From JAUXIQ01 sp030620925 [NCBI: Nitrospinota bacterium] (GTDB lineage: Bacteria > JAUXIQ01): DNA of 6,270 bases. The stretch is taken from the NCBI GenBank assembly GCA_030620925.1, contig JAUXIQ010000125.1:1-6270 (forward strand). The letters are read 5' to 3'. Shown here in pieces: positions 5,880 through 6,270 of the stretch (position 1 is its first letter; each line of letters opens with the position of its first letter). Made by a program: the position numbers and the translations under genes. A model generated the notes under the pieces. It searched no databases, was not told the DNA's origin, and saw only the letters and a list, made by a program, of their open reading frames with translations.

Positions 5880-6270
5880 ATGGCGCGGCTAAGGATGAAG
5901 GAGATCATCCAGGCTACAGGCGGAAAGCTTCTGGAGGGCAACGCGGAAGCGGAAATAGAGGGGGTATCCATCGATTCCAGAACCATTCGCCCCGGCGAGC
6001 TCTTCGTCTGCCTTGTGGGTGAGAAGCAGGATGGACATCGTTTCGCCGGAGAGGCTCTCAGCAAAGGGGCTGCGGGTCTGCTCCTCTCCTCAAGGGAGGC
6101 TTATCAAAAAGTCCGCTCTCAAATAGGCTCATCGAGTAACGGTTCTCTGCCGGTGATCTTTACTGAGGATACCACAACCGCCCTGCAAAACCTGGCGCTC
6201 CACGTGAGAGAAAAAAACCCGATACCCATCATCGCAGTAACCGGCTCTAACGGAAAAACGACCACCAAGG
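5880..6270 (+). CDS. murF: MurF, UDP-MurNAc-tripeptide:D-Ala-D-Ala ligase, N-terminal part
   Basis: MurF attaches D-alanyl-D-alanine to the UDP-MurNAc tripeptide, completing the cytoplasmic pentapeptide precursor. The frame opens with ATG at 5880, 31 bp after the murE stop, and stays open to the right edge: 130 complete codons of an expected 450 or so. The substrate-binding domain shows VSIDSRTIRPGELFVCLVG (29-47) and then DGHRFAGEAL-KGAAG. ALQNLA precedes the ATP loop TGSNGKTTTK (121-130), with K126 as the phosphate-binding lysine. The Mur ligase fold is shared with murE. Gene order and the DGHRF block favour MurF. An in-frame ATG at 5895 is a less likely start because its upstream purines are too close. 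The catalytic centre and C-terminal domain lie beyond the window. Confidence 0.93.
   Translation, partial: MARLRMKEIIQATGGKLLEGNAEAEIEGVSIDSRTIRPGELFVCLVGEKQDGHRFAGEALSKGAAGLLLSSREAYQKVRSQIGSSSNGSLPVIFTEDTTTALQNLALHVREKNPIPIIAVTGSNGKTTTK

Overview
The window holds the front of a bacterial division and cell-wall (dcw) cluster, read on the + strand. The order is mraZ, rsmH, ftsL, ftsI, murE, murF, with murF cut by the right edge. A small partial gene on the - strand at the left edge is transcribed away from it. All six cluster genes are recognised from family motifs, so most of the window is ordinary housekeeping sequence. I see no mobile element, CRISPR array, tRNA or rRNA, and no clear sign of an undescribed multi-gene system.

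Organism: bacterial, roughly balanced in base composition, and probably Gram-negative. MurE carries the DNPR motif of meso-diaminopimelate-adding enzymes, and the FtsI is a class B penicillin-binding protein with no visible PASTA repeats. The FtsI N-terminus resembles those of Desulfobacterota ('deltaproteobacteria') and related lineages. That placement is an impression from memory, not a search result.

Layout: 1-133 (-) is the N-terminus of an EthD-like or other dimeric alpha-beta-barrel protein. 134-520 is a 387-bp divergent intergenic region. It contains two long-range inverted repeats, a hairpin followed by T7, an A/T-rich tract and a near-consensus sigma70 promoter (TTGACA, 17 bp, TATGAT). 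Four T(G/A)G(T/A)A boxes follow on an exact 10-bp period and look like a MraZ operator. Then come mraZ (best start 521), rsmH (annotated from 1055, with a suspicious 5' end), ftsL (best start 2003), ftsI (2435-4321), murE (4349-5848) and murF (5880 to the edge). Gaps within the cluster are short (about 27-93 bp) and show no internal terminator, so one operon from the 445-473 promoter is likely.

How the genes work together: MraZ probably represses its own operon. RsmH methylates 16S rRNA in the decoding centre. FtsL, a bitopic divisome protein, helps recruit and activate the septal transpeptidase FtsI. MurE and MurF add the third amino acid and then D-Ala-D-Ala to the UDP-MurNAc peptide, making the lipid II precursor that FtsI cross-links.

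The points most worth a second look are the rsmH 5' end, the promoter/MraZ-box arrangement and the folded intergenic region. In rsmH, conserved N-terminal residues are encoded upstream of the first in-frame ATG with no start codon available, which suggests a one-base frameshift or sequence error.
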